DNA from: Actinomycetota bacterium
GTDB lineage: Bacteria > Actinomycetota > Thermoleophilia > Solirubrobacterales > 70-9
Direction: 5' to 3'
Assembly: GCA_018268415.1 (NCBI GenBank)
Contig: JAFDWO010000146.1
Span: 30,454 to 94,453 of the forward strand
DNA: 64,000 nt
Under the pieces are notes generated by a model. It did no database searches and was not told the origin of the DNA. It saw only the letters and a list, made by a program, of their open reading frames with translations. Shown here in pieces: positions 7,801 to 16,712 of the stretch; the stretch's first letter is position 1; each line of letters starts with the position of its first letter. Both the position numbers and the translations under genes were made by a program.

Positions 7801-8662
7801 AACCGTCGATGTCGACGTCGCGGTGCTTCACGCGGACGACGACGTCGTCGCGGTTCTCGAGGTCCCGCCGGATGCGGTCGGCGACGGTCACCGAGCGGTG
7901 GCGGCCGCCGGTACAACCGATCGCGATCGTCAGGTGGCTCTTGCCCTCCGCCACGTAGGCGGGGACGAGGAACTCGAGCAGCGGCATAAGGCGACCGTAG
8001 AACTCGCCCGCCTGGGTTCCTGACTCGACGTAGCGACGGACCGCCTCGTCCTGGCCGGTCAGCGGGCGCAGGTCCAGGTCGTAGTGGGGGTTGGGCAGGA
8101 AGCGGACGTCGAGGGTGAGGTCGGCGTCGCGCGGCGGGCCGTTCTTGAAGCCGAAGGTGAGCAGCGTCAGCGCCAGCTTTTCGTCGCGCTCGGTGCCGAG
8201 CAACTCCTCGGCGATGCGGCGGCGCAGTTCGTGGCCGGTCAGGTCGGTGGTGTCGATGACGATGTCGGCGCGCTCACGCAGCGGCGCCAGCATCGCCCGC
8301 TCGGCGCGGATCCCGTCGACGATCCGCCCTTCGGGCGCCAGCGGATGGCGCCGGCGGGTCTCCTTATAGCGGTCGAGCAGCGTCCCCTCATCGGCCTCGA
8401 GGAAGAGTAGTTTCGGCTCCGGCCCGTCGCGTTCGAGGTCCTCGACCACCTGCACCAGCTCCTCGAAGTACTCGCCGCCGCGCACGTCGGAGACGATCGC
8501 GGCGCGCTCCACCCCGGAGCCCTCGTGGATGAAGAGCTCGCCCAGTCCGGCGATCATCCGGGGCGGCAGGTTGTCGACGCAGAAGTAGCCGCCGTCCTCG
8601 AAGGCGGCGATCGCTTCCGACTTCCCCGCCCCGGAGTGCCCGGTGATGATCACCAGGGTCAT
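7799..8662 (-). CDS. rapZ: RNase adapter RapZ / nucleotide-binding protein YvcJ
   Basis: Protein of 287 residues, the usual length for the family. Walker A is GHSGAGKS at residues 8-15, a LFLEAD segment follows, and the C-terminal GCTGGRHRSV motif is diagnostic. The protein binds nucleotides; in Gram-positives its role is linked to cell division and competence, in enterics to GlcN6P control. ATG 8662 follows a GGAGGAGAGG ribosome-binding sequence. It is downstream of uvrC as in many actinobacteria, but yvcK and whiA, which usually follow, are absent here. Confidence 0.9.
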   Translation of the reverse strand: MTLVIITGHSGAGKSEAIAAFEDGGYFCVDNLPPRMIAGLGELFIHEGSGVERAAIVSDVRGGEYFEELVQVVEDLERDGPEPKLLFLEADEGTLLDRYKETRRRHPLAPEGRIVDGIRAERAMLAPLRERADIVIDTTDLTGHELRRRIAEELLGTERDEKLALTLLTFGFKNGPPRDADLTLDVRFLPNPHYDLDLRPLTGQDEAVRRYVESGTQAGEFYGRLMPLLEFLVPAYVAEGKSHLTIAIGCTGGRHRSVTVADRIRRDLENRDDVVVRVKHRDVDIDG

Positions 8663-8702
8663 CTCGCGACGCGCCCTCTCCTCCTGCAGGATGTCGGTCT
8701 CG

Positions 8703-10610
8703 CTAGCCAATGCGGTGTAGTTGCTCGTGGATCTCACGGCCGAGTTTGCCAGGCAGGCCGGGCACACTCTCGAGTTCCTCCCGCGAAGCGGCCAGGAACC
8801 GCTCCGGGGAGCCGAAATGCCTGAGCAGGGCCCGCTTCCGCGCCGGACCCACGCCCTTCAGCTCGTCGAGCACCGAGCCGGTCATCGCCCGGTCGCGGCG
8901 ACCCCGATGGTGTTCGATCGCGAACCGGTGCGCCTCGTCGCGGACCCGCTGCAGGAGCTGGTTCCCCTCCGAGCCGCGCGGCAGCTCGATCGGCTCGACG
9001 CAACCGGGGACGAAGACCTCCTCCTCGCGCTTGGCGAGGCTGACGATCGTCACGCCGAGGTCCGCGAACGGCCGCAGCGCGCGCATCCCGGCCGCGAGCT
9101 GGCCTTTACCCCCGTCGATCATGATCAGCGACGGGAGCGAGGCGAAGCTCTCGTCGCGTTTGCCGTCATGCGGCGAGAGGTCGTTCTGCTCGAAATAACG
9201 ATTGAGGCGCCGGCCCAGCACCTCCTCCATCGAGGCGAAATCGTCGGGGCCCTGGTCGCCTGGCTCGCGCAGGTCCCCGCGGACCTTGAAGCGGCGGTAA
9301 TCGGACTTCTTCGGCGCGCCGCCCTCGAAGACGACCATCGAGGCGACCGTGTGCTCGCCGCCGATCGTCGAGATGTCGAAGCCCTCGATGCGGACCGGCA
9401 GCTCCTCCATGCCGAGCACCTCGGCGAGCGAGCTGAGGCTCTCGACGCGACGGGCGCGGCGGTGCTCGCGCCGCAGCCGGTCCTGGTCCAGGGCCAGCTG
9501 GGCATTGCGCTCGGCGAGCTCACGCAGGCGGCGTTTGTCGCCCCGCTCGGCGGCGTGGACGGCGACCGCGGTGCCACGGCGCTCGCTCAGCGCCTCGGCG
9601 ATCACCGGGGCGCGATCGCGCAGGTAGGAGCCGACGATGATCGTCCGCGGCATCGAGGGCGAGGCCGAGTAGTACTGCCCGATGAACTCCTCGGTCACCT
9701 CGGCGACGTCACGTTCGCCTTCGTTGTCGAGGTAGAAGCTCTGGCGCTCGGCGAGGATGCCGTCACGGACCTGGAACACCTGGGCGTTGGCGTCGGCGCC
9801 CTCGACCGCGACGCCGATCAGGTCGGCGGTCCCGACCGTGCCCCCGGCGACGCGCTGGCGCTCGAAGAGCGACCGGATCGCCTTGAGACGATCACGGTAG
9901 ATCACCGCGCGCTCGAATTCCTCGGCGTCCGCGGCCTCCGCCATCTTGGCTTCCTGCTCCTTTTCCACCTGGCGATAGCGGCCGGAGAGGAAATCGATGA
10001 TCGCGTCGATGTTGCGTCGGTACTCCTCCTGGGAGACGTGCCCCACGCAGGGCGCCCCGCAGCGCTTGATGTAGTAGTCGAGGCAGGGGCTGCCGGAGCG
10101 GCGGCCCGGCTCGACTCCCTCGCAGGTGCGGAACTGGAACAGCTTGCCCAGCAGGTCGAGCGTCTCGCGCAGGCGCTTGGCGCTGCTGAACGGCCCGAAA
10201 TAGGCGCGATGAGCACGATGCTTCTCGCGGGTGAAGTAGACGCGTGGATAATCCTCGTCGAGGCTGACGGCGACGTAGGGATAGGACTTGTCGTCGCGCA
10301 GGCGGATGTTGAAGCGCGGGCGGTGGCGCTTGATGAAGCTCTGCTCGGTCAGCAGCGCCTCGGCCTCGGAGTTGGTGACGAGAGTGTCGATCCGCTCGAT
10401 CCGGCTGGTCAGGCGCGGCTCGCCGCCGCTGAAGTGCGAGGCGATCCGTTTCTTGATCGAGCGCGCCTTGCCGACGTAGAGCAGCTCGTCGTCCTTGCCG
10501 TAGAAGAGGTAGACGCCCGGCTGGTCGGGCAGCTTGCGCCGCTCCTCGGCGATCCGCTCGGCGCGGCCGAGCGCCCCGCTCGAGCTTGCGTTGTGGTCGC
10601 CGATGGCCAT
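8703..10610 (-). CDS. uvrC: Excinuclease ABC subunit C
   Basis: Protein of 635 residues, normal length. It has a GIY-YIG nuclease domain (PGVYLFYGKDDELLYVGKA, about 30-105), a cysteine cluster region (CEGVEPGRRSGSPCLDYYIKRC is split by normal spacing), a UVR/UvrB-binding helix pair (about 210-245), an RNase H-like endonuclease domain and a C-terminal helix-hairpin-helix pair. It makes both incisions in nucleotide excision repair. The start at 10610 gives the usual short N-terminus before the GIY-YIG domain. Confidence 0.95.
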   Translation of the reverse strand: MAIGDHNASSSGALGRAERIAEERRKLPDQPGVYLFYGKDDELLYVGKARSIKKRIASHFSGGEPRLTSRIERIDTLVTNSEAEALLTEQSFIKRHRPRFNIRLRDDKSYPYVAVSLDEDYPRVYFTREKHRAHRAYFGPFSSAKRLRETLDLLGKLFQFRTCEGVEPGRRSGSPCLDYYIKRCGAPCVGHVSQEEYRRNIDAIIDFLSGRYRQVEKEQEAKMAEAADAEEFERAVIYRDRLKAIRSLFERQRVAGGTVGTADLIGVAVEGADANAQVFQVRDGILAERQSFYLDNEGERDVAEVTEEFIGQYYSASPSMPRTIIVGSYLRDRAPVIAEALSERRGTAVAVHAAERGDKRRLRELAERNAQLALDQDRLRREHRRARRVESLSSLAEVLGMEELPVRIEGFDISTIGGEHTVASMVVFEGGAPKKSDYRRFKVRGDLREPGDQGPDDFASMEEVLGRRLNRYFEQNDLSPHDGKRDESFASLPSLIMIDGGKGQLAAGMRALRPFADLGVTIVSLAKREEEVFVPGCVEPIELPRGSEGNQLLQRVRDEAHRFAIEHHRGRRDRAMTGSVLDELKGVGPARKRALLRHFGSPERFLAASREELESVPGLPGKLGREIHEQLHRIG

Positions 10611-10673
10611 CTCCCTAAGGGTAGGCTGCCGCCCAGCGCGGCTTTCGCGGACAGGGCGACCACAAGGAGCGAG

Positions 10674-11486
10674 ATGAGCACCCCACCGGAACTGAACACC
10701 CTGCGGATCGAGATCGACGGCGACCTCGGGACGCTCACCCTCGACCGCCCCGACGCCTTCAACGCGATGAGCCCCGAGCTGATCGGGGAGCTCGCCATCG
10801 CCACCGGCTATCTCGCCGACACGGCGCCGATCCGCGCCCTGATCGTGACCGGCGCGGGCCGCGCCTTCTGCTCGGGCGGCGACATCAACTGGTTCCGGAA
10901 AGGAATCGACGAGCCCGACATCGACATCTCCGCCGACGTGCGCCGCGGCGCCGAGGTGATGCACCAGGCGATCATCGACCTGCGCCGGATCCCGGTCCCG
11001 GTGATCGCCGCGATCAACGGTCCGGCGGCCGGCGCGGGCTTCTCCCTCGCGCTCGCCTGTGATGTCCGCATCGCCTCCGAGGATGCCTTCTTCGCCCCGG
11101 CCTACGGCCGCGTCGGCCTTTCACCCGACGGCGGGATGACCTACTTCCTGCCCCGCGTCATCGGCCCGTCCAGGGCCCTCGAGCTGCTCCTCGACGACCC
11201 CAACCTGCCCGCCGCCGACGCCCTCGCGATGGGCATCGCCACCGAGGTCGTCCCCGGCGACCAGGTGATGGACCGCGCCCGCGAGCGCGCCGGCGAGCTC
11301 GCCAAGCTCGCCCCCCACTACGTGAAGATGGCCAAAAGCCTGGTCGGCGTGAGCCTCGACAACAGCATCACCGAGCACCTCCAGCTGGAGCGCCACGGTA
11401 TCGCCGACGGCATCGGCACCGAGGACGCCCGCATCGGCATCAACGCCTTCTTCAGCGGCGAGAACCCAGAGTTCGCCGGCCGCTGA
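10674..11486 (+). CDS. Enoyl-CoA hydratase/isomerase family protein
   Basis: Protein of 270 residues, crotonase fold. The oxyanion-hole segments are GAGRAFCSGGDIN and NGPAAGAGFSLALACD. The catalytic position after the second segment reads AYGRVGLSPDGG; Asp in SPDGG rather than the two Glu residues of true enoyl-CoA hydratases suggests isomerase-like or other crotonase chemistry. It has an AAGGAG ribosome-binding site. It faces a MaoC-type hydratase, but no other beta-oxidation genes are nearby. Confidence 0.85.
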   Translation: MSTPPELNTLRIEIDGDLGTLTLDRPDAFNAMSPELIGELAIATGYLADTAPIRALIVTGAGRAFCSGGDINWFRKGIDEPDIDISADVRRGAEVMHQAIIDLRRIPVPVIAAINGPAAGAGFSLALACDVRIASEDAFFAPAYGRVGLSPDGGMTYFLPRVIGPSRALELLLDDPNLPAADALAMGIATEVVPGDQVMDRARERAGELAKLAPHYVKMAKSLVGVSLDNSITEHLQLERHGIADGIGTEDARIGINAFFSGENPEFAGR

Positions 11487-11490
11487 CGAC

Positions 11491-11539
11491 GTTGACGGGC
11501 CGAAAACTTCAGATATAGAGGAGTTTTCGGCCCGTCAAC
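11491..11539. terminator. Bidirectional terminator hairpin
   Basis: Perfect 18-bp arms at 11491-11508 and 11522-11539 with a 13-base loop, placed between two convergent genes. The inner stem has an AAAACT/AGTTTT end, giving a T-run within the stem on either strand. Confidence 0.8.
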
Positions 11540-11570
11540 AAGGTCGACGCACGACTTTGTGACCCCCGAC

Positions 11571-12044
11571 TCAGGCCGGCGGTGCCATCAGGCGGGTGAC
11601 CGATTCGCCGACGAAGCTCGGCTTCGGCGCGCCCTCGACCGTGATCGTGAACTTGGTCACCGCCTGCCACCAGCCGCCCTCGAGCTCGTCGAAGGAGACC
11701 AGCTCGGCGCTGCCGACGATCTGGCTGCCGACCGGGACCGGTGCCGGGAAGCGCACCTTGTTCCAGCCATAATTGACGGCGAGCGCGAAGCCGTCCGCCT
11801 GCATCAGTTCCTGGCGAAAGCCGTCGGCCAGCGACAGGGTCAGGTTGCCGTGGGCAATCGTCACCCCGTAGGGGCTTTCCGTCTTCGCCCGCTCCGGGTC
11901 GACGTGGATCCACTGGTGGTCACCCGAGACGTCGGCGAAGCCGTTGATCAGATCCTGGGTCACGGTGCGCGCCGGGCTCGGCCCGATCTCCTTACCGACG
12001 ATCGCTTTCATCCCCTCCACGCCCCGCACCGCGACTCCCGCCAT
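11571..12044 (-). CDS. MaoC-like (R)-hydratase family protein
   Basis: Protein of 157 residues with the hot-dog fold signature of (R)-specific enoyl-CoA hydratases: FADVSGDHQWIHVDPERA (catalytic Asp/His), then TIAHGNLTLSL and NYGWNKVRFPAPVPVGS. Start ATG 12044 overlaps the stop of the upstream cupin gene by one base (TGATG). The substrate is likely an acyl-CoA in fatty-acid or polyketide metabolism; no further specificity is visible. Confidence 0.87.
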   Translation of the reverse strand: MAGVAVRGVEGMKAIVGKEIGPSPARTVTQDLINGFADVSGDHQWIHVDPERAKTESPYGVTIAHGNLTLSLADGFRQELMQADGFALAVNYGWNKVRFPAPVPVGSQIVGSAELVSFDELEGGWWQAVTKFTITVEGAPKPSFVGESVTRLMAPPA

Positions 12045-12430
12045 CAGTCGGTCCACCAGTCGGGCAGCAGTTCGCCGTCGTTCGGATGGTGGGCGCCGAC
12101 GGCGAGGACGGAGATGCCTTCCGGGCCGCCCTCGATGCAGCGCGCGACCTCGGGGGCGATCCGGATCGCGTCGAGCTCGACCACGTCGATCACCTCGTCG
12201 TCGAGTTTCAGCCGGCCCGAGCCCGCGATCACGACGTAGATCTCCTCGGCCTCGTCGTGCTTGTGGCCAAACGGCATCCGCTTGCCGGGCTTGACCTTGA
12301 TGTGGGCAAGGCCGGTCTGCTCCGCGCCCAGGTCCTCACGGGCGAAGCGTGCCTCCTGCTGCTCGCTGAACCCGCCCGCCACGGCCGAGTCCTTCACATC
12401 GTTCAAGCTCTTGTGCGTGTAATCCGCCAC
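12044..12430 (-). CDS. Cupin-domain protein
   Basis: Protein of 128 residues with a single cupin barrel. The metal-binding motif is GHKHDEAEEIYVV, followed by the second motif around APEVARCIEGGPEG. GTG 12430 is chosen because a GGAGGAAGAG ribosome-binding sequence sits directly before it. It is translationally coupled to the downstream MaoC-like gene. The enzymatic role is unknown. Confidence 0.8.
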   Translation of the reverse strand: MADYTHKSLNDVKDSAVAGGFSEQQEARFAREDLGAEQTGLAHIKVKPGKRMPFGHKHDEAEEIYVVIAGSGRLKLDDEVIDVVELDAIRIAPEVARCIEGGPEGISVLAVGAHHPNDGELLPDWWTD

Positions 12431-12482
12431 TCTTCCTCCGAACGTTCGTGTCTCTGTTGACGCGTTCCGTAGCCTAGAAGGC

Positions 12483-14087
12483 GTGGCCAGCTCAGTCAGT
12501 CGCGTCCTCTCCAAATCACAGCTCGACATGCTCGCCGGGCATGGCGCCGAGAAGACGGCGGCGATCGGCGACGTCCTGTTCGAGGTCGGCGACGCGGTCT
12601 ATCCGTTCATCGCGATCCGCGAGGGCGAGGCGGCGATCCTCGACGCGACCGGCCGCGAGATCGTCCGCCACGGGCCCGCCGGGTTCCTCGGCGAGATGAA
12701 TCTCCTCTCCGGCCAGACCGTCTTCCTCACCGCGGTGGTGACCGAGCCGATGCGCTACGTCGAGGTCGACCGCGAAACGCTGCGCGCTCTGCTGTTCGAG
12801 GACGGCGCGCTCTCCGACCTGCTGCTGTCGGCCTTCGTCCAACGGCGCGAATCGCTGCAGCGCGTGGACGGGGTCGGAATCGAGATCGTCGGGCCGACCC
12901 AGGACCAGGCGACGCGGGCCCTGGTCGATTACGCGAAACGCCAACGCCTCCCCTACTCCTGGCGCGACCCGGTCGAGGACGCCGAGGCGGCGACGCTGGT
13001 GGCAGACCTCGCCGCCGAGGAGATTCCACTGGTGCGTCTGCCAGGAGGCGTCGACCTGCGCCGACCGAGCAACGGCGAGCTCTCGCGGGCGCTCGGGATC
13101 GGCCTCGAGCTGGACCGGCGCGAAGAGGTCGACCTGCTGATCGTCGGCGGCGGCCCGGCCGGGCTCGGCGCCGCGGTCTACGGTGCCTCGGAGGGCCTGA
13201 ACACCCTGGTGGTCGAGAGCAACGTGCTCGGCGGCCAGGCCGGGACCTCGCGGCGGATCGAGAACTACCTCGGCTTCCCCGCCGGGATCAGCGGCACCGA
13301 ACTGATCAGCCGCGCGATCACCCAGGCGCGCAAGTTCACCGCGCGCACCGCCACCCCCTACCGGGCGCTCTCGCTCAAGCCCGGCGGCGAGGGCGACCAC
13401 GTGGTGAAGCTGGAGGGTGACCGCGAAGTCCTCGCCAAGGCGGTCCTGCTCTCGACCGGCGCCGAATACCGCAAACTGCCGGTCGACAACCTCGAAGAGT
13501 ACGAGGGCCTGAGCGTCTTCTACGCTGCCGGGCCGCCCGAGGCGCAGCTCTGCGGCGCCCAGCGGGTCGGCATCGTGGGCGGCGGCAACTCGGCGGCCCA
13601 GGCGGCGGTCTGGCTGGCCCGCGGCGGCGCCCTCGTCACCCTGCTCCACCGCCGCGCCGACCTCGCGGAGACGATGTCGGCCTACCTGATCGACGAGCTC
13701 GACCGTTATGGCGTCGCGGTCCGTGATCGCAGTGAAATCTGCGAGCTCCACGGCACCGACGGCCGGCTCGAGAGCGTCAAGCTCACCGACGGCTCCGAAC
13801 TTCCCTTCTCGTTCCTCTTCCTCTTCCTCGGCGCCTCCCCCTGCACCACCTGGCTCGGCGACTGCATCGCCCGCGACGAGAAGGGCTTCGTCCTCACCGG
13901 CCCCGACGCCGGCGCCGAAGGCCTGCTCGAGACCAGCGTCCCCGGCGTCTACGCCGCCGGGGACGTCCGCTCCGGCTCGATCAAGCGCTGCGCCACCGCG
14001 GTCGGCGAGGGTGCCACCGTCGTCCGCTTCGTCCACGAGCACATGAACAGGGTCCGCGAGACCCGCCAGACCGCCGCCGGCTCCTGA
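12483..14087 (+). CDS. Cyclic-nucleotide-binding domain / thioredoxin-reductase-like fusion
   Basis: Protein of 534 residues. Residues 1-120 form a cNMP-binding domain (GDVLFEVGD, GFLGEMNLLSGQ). Residues about 130-195 resemble a thioredoxin-like spacer without a CxxC. Residues 215-525 form a two-dinucleotide-domain flavoprotein, with GGGPAG at 222 for FAD and GGGNSA for NAD(P). Where thioredoxin reductases carry the redox CxxC, the sequence is FYAAGPPEAQLC (346-357), so disulfide exchange with thioredoxin is unlikely. The start is GTG with a close AGAAGG. Ligand and acceptor are unknown. Confidence 0.85.
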   Translation: MASSVSRVLSKSQLDMLAGHGAEKTAAIGDVLFEVGDAVYPFIAIREGEAAILDATGREIVRHGPAGFLGEMNLLSGQTVFLTAVVTEPMRYVEVDRETLRALLFEDGALSDLLLSAFVQRRESLQRVDGVGIEIVGPTQDQATRALVDYAKRQRLPYSWRDPVEDAEAATLVADLAAEEIPLVRLPGGVDLRRPSNGELSRALGIGLELDRREEVDLLIVGGGPAGLGAAVYGASEGLNTLVVESNVLGGQAGTSRRIENYLGFPAGISGTELISRAITQARKFTARTATPYRALSLKPGGEGDHVVKLEGDREVLAKAVLLSTGAEYRKLPVDNLEEYEGLSVFYAAGPPEAQLCGAQRVGIVGGGNSAAQAAVWLARGGALVTLLHRRADLAETMSAYLIDELDRYGVAVRDRSEICELHGTDGRLESVKLTDGSELPFSFLFLFLGASPCTTWLGDCIARDEKGFVLTGPDAGAEGLLETSVPGVYAAGDVRSGSIKRCATAVGEGATVVRFVHEHMNRVRETRQTAAGS

Positions 14088-14104
14088 GCGGGTCGGCGCC
14101 ATCG

Positions 14105-15409
14105 TCACGCGACGAGGCGAACTTCGAAGGCGGGGACGGACGTTGCGCCGGCGCCGCCGAGGAGGGCCATGATGCGGGCGACGTAGGCGCTGGTCTCGGG
14201 GATGGCGGGGACGCAGCGGCAGGATTCGACCGGGGCGGGACCGGCGTTGTAGGCGGCAAGGGCGAGCTCGGGGGAGCCGAACCGGTGGATCAGGTCGGAC
14301 ATCAGGTGCGCCTGGGCGTCGATGGCTTCGACCGGGTCGAAGGGGTCGACCAGGCCGTAGGTGGCCGCGGTGCTCGGCATGAACTGCGCGATGCCGGCGG
14401 CGCCGACCGGTGAGACCGCGAACGGGTTGAAATTGCTCTCCGCCATCAGCTGAGCCGCCAGCAGCGCGCCGGAAACTCCCCATTTCGTTGCGGATTTCGT
14501 CAGCGGGTCGTGGAAGCGCGCGGGGACGAAGCTCGGCAGCGTGGCGCCACCCGGTGGGCTCGCTTCCTCGCCGGGGCCCAGCACGGTGTTCCCGGCGTCC
14601 GAGCAGGGCGGCGGCCCCGCCGTGAAGCCGAAATGCCACGCCTCCCACGAGTACCGTTGCAAGAAGCCGAAGCGGCCCGCATTGACCGCCAGCCAGCCGT
14701 ACGCGGATTCGGGACCGAGATCCAACTCGGTCGCGCAACGGTGCAGCGAGGTGCCCGGCGGCGCCACCCACTTCGGGTCGGGATGGGCGGCGAAGAGCGC
14801 CGCCTGTTCGGCGTCGGAGCGGAAGCCGGAAACGACGGCCAGGGTGATCCCGGCACCGGCCGCGGCGGCCGCCATGCGGTCGTAGGCGGCGGCCACGTCC
14901 GGGCGCATGCCCTTGCCATCCCGATAGACGAGCGCGCCACCGTACCCGCCACCACTCGCCATTGCCGGGCCTTCGGCGCCGGCGCTCGTCACCGGCGCCG
15001 CAGCTTCGGCTTCGGCGCTCGCCTCGACGTCCGGCGCCTCGCCGGAGCCGACCTCGAGCGTCGCCACCACCGTCACCTTCGCCCGCACCGGCGCGAACGA
15101 GGAACGGTCGGGAAAGACGACGCGCAGCCGGCCCGGGTCGACCGCGTTGTGGCGCCCGGCGGCGAGAGCGGCGCCCCGCGCCCGTTCCAGGTAGGTCGAC
15201 TTCCCGATGTGGAACGGGTTCGCCGCGCCGTTCGGGAGCCGCGGCGGCGAGAGCAGCCGCAGCAGGTCGTCGCGCATCGATCGCACGGCCGAGATCGCGA
15301 CCAGGTCGGCCGCCCGCTGGGCGCGACCCTTGCCGGTCACCGCCCCGGCGATCGCCACCAGCGCGATCGCCGCCGCGATCAGAACGAAGCAGCCGCCGAG
15401 CGCGAGCAT
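14105..15409 (-). CDS. TadG-like / VanY carboxypeptidase / lytic transglycosylase fusion
   Basis: Protein of at least 434 residues. Residues 1-27 are a membrane helix in a TadG-type N-terminus (KGRAQRAADLVAISAV). Residues 165-262 form a VanY/M15 D,D-carboxypeptidase domain with SLHRCATELD (His223, Asp230) and EAWHFGF (His259). Residues 315-415 form an SLT domain with catalytic Glu324 in MAESNFNP and the GIAQFMPS and AAYNAGPAPV motifs. The protein should cut both stem peptides and glycan strands. The open frame continues upstream with TadG-like residues (EESGQAL), so the true start may lie some residues earlier at a non-standard codon. Confidence 0.85.
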   Translation of the reverse strand: MLALGGCFVLIAAAIALVAIAGAVTGKGRAQRAADLVAISAVRSMRDDLLRLLSPPRLPNGAANPFHIGKSTYLERARGAALAAGRHNAVDPGRLRVVFPDRSSFAPVRAKVTVVATLEVGSGEAPDVEASAEAEAAAPVTSAGAEGPAMASGGGYGGALVYRDGKGMRPDVAAAYDRMAAAAAGAGITLAVVSGFRSDAEQAALFAAHPDPKWVAPPGTSLHRCATELDLGPESAYGWLAVNAGRFGFLQRYSWEAWHFGFTAGPPPCSDAGNTVLGPGEEASPPGGATLPSFVPARFHDPLTKSATKWGVSGALLAAQLMAESNFNPFAVSPVGAAGIAQFMPSTAATYGLVDPFDPVEAIDAQAHLMSDLIHRFGSPELALAAYNAGPAPVESCRCVPAIPETSAYVARIMALLGGAGATSVPAFEVRLVA

Positions 15410-15559
15410 CAGCGCCTGGCCGGACTCCTCACCCGCCCGCGCGATCCGGCGACGAGGCCGATGAGCGGCGCCCGGACCGCCTGCCCGCCGATGGCTCCGA
15501 ACCTTCTCCGTGCCCGCTCCGTAACCCCGGCAGCGATTCCCGACGAAGGAGCTGATCCG

Positions 15560-16012
15560 ATGCAACGAACCCGATCCCGAACGACGACCCGCCGCGCGCG
15601 CGGCCTCGCCGCCCTCGCCCTCGCCGCGGTCCTCGCGGTCAGCGCGATCGCCGTGCCGACGGCGCTCGCCCGCGGCAGTAAGACCGTGGTCGGCGAGGCC
15701 CGTGCCCCGAGCCTCCACGAGACCGTCCTCACGAACACCAAGGGCCTCACCCTCTACAGCCTGAGTGTCGAGAAGAACGGCAAGTTCATCTGCACCGGGT
15801 CCTGCACCTCGACCTGGATCCCGCTCACCGTCGCCCGCGGGACCACGCCGAAGGGTCCGGTCAGACTCGGTACGGTCAAGCGACCCGAAGGCAAGATCCA
15901 GGTGACCTTCAAGGGCCTGCCGCTCTACACCTTCCACGGCGACCACGCCAAGGGACAGGCGAACGGCGAGGGGTTCAAAGACGTCGGCACCTGGCACGCC
16001 GTCACCCCCTAG
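15560..16012 (+). CDS. Secreted repeat protein (COG4315 type)
   Basis: Protein of 150 residues with an N-terminal signal peptide (Arg-rich, then an Ala/Leu/Val core ending ALARG). Two copies of the secreted-repeat motif are seen: TLYSLSVEKNGKFICTGSCTSTW and LYTFHGDHAKGQANGEG. The family is predicted to be extracytoplasmic; its function is unknown, though members often occur with redox proteins. An AAGGAG site precedes ATG 15560. Its end overlaps the convergent gene by 11 bases. Confidence 0.85.
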   Translation: MQRTRSRTTTRRARGLAALALAAVLAVSAIAVPTALARGSKTVVGEARAPSLHETVLTNTKGLTLYSLSVEKNGKFICTGSCTSTWIPLTVARGTTPKGPVRLGTVKRPEGKIQVTFKGLPLYTFHGDHAKGQANGEGFKDVGTWHAVTP

Positions 16013-16712
16013 GCCCCAGGTCGAGCAGGCGCCGCAGCAGCGACTCCGGCAGCCCCCCGGAGTCGCTGCCGAGGGCGCCGAAGCCGGCGCGCCGCTCCGC
16101 CACCCAGCCGAGCCGGCGCTTCAGCACCGCCACGCGCAGCCCCCGCCGGAGTAAATCGTCGACCACCAGCGCGACCAGCGGCCGCGCCTCCTCCAGGTCG
16201 GCCCGCAGGAGCGCCGCATCCGGACGCGGCGCTCCTTGCGTCTCCAGGAACGGCTGCAGCAGACCCGGCACCAGGTGGACGACCGCAAGGCCGCCACGGG
16301 CGGCGGTGACGGCAACGCCCACCGCCGCCAGTCCCTCCTCGTCGGCGGCCACGGAGAGGTGACACACCTCCCCGCGCGCCGCCGGGCGCTGCGTGGGCAG
16401 GCGCGCCGCGAGGCGCTCCTCCAGCCGGTGCGCGGCGGCCGACGCGATCAGGGTCGGCCGCGGCACCCGACCGCCGACGTCGACCAGCAACGAGGCCTGC
16501 TCCACACCCGACCCGGCACAGGAGAGCGCGGCGGCAGCTCCGCGCGAGCCCTCCGCGGCACCGACAGCGGTGACCACGACGACGGTGCCGTTGCGTGGCG
16601 CGGTGAAGACGCTCCTGACCGGCGCCCCGAAGACGCCGCCGGGCGACTCCCGCCCCGGCACGACGGGCCCGAAGGTGGTGGGAGATTCTGCCGTTGCGGC
16701 CTCGCGACTCAT
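16002..16712 (-). CDS. Hypothetical protein of the TadE cluster
   Basis: Protein of 236 residues, Ala/Arg-rich, with no recognisable signal peptide, membrane helix or catalytic motif. It begins with an ATGA overlap on the preceding TadE gene, so it is probably cotranslated. Segments such as VVVVTAVGAAEGSRGAAAALSCA and VRLEER-like stretches suggest a Rossmann-like or SRP-GTPase-like fold similar to small Tad-cluster accessory proteins, but I cannot assign it. It could be a degenerated CpaE-like protein. Confidence 0.6.
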   Translation of the reverse strand: MSREAATAESPTTFGPVVPGRESPGGVFGAPVRSVFTAPRNGTVVVVTAVGAAEGSRGAAAALSCAGSGVEQASLLVDVGGRVPRPTLIASAAAHRLEERLAARLPTQRPAARGEVCHLSVAADEEGLAAVGVAVTAARGGLAVVHLVPGLLQPFLETQGAPRPDAALLRADLEEARPLVALVVDDLLRRGLRVAVLKRRLGWVAERRAGFGALGSDSGGLPESLLRRLLDLGPRG

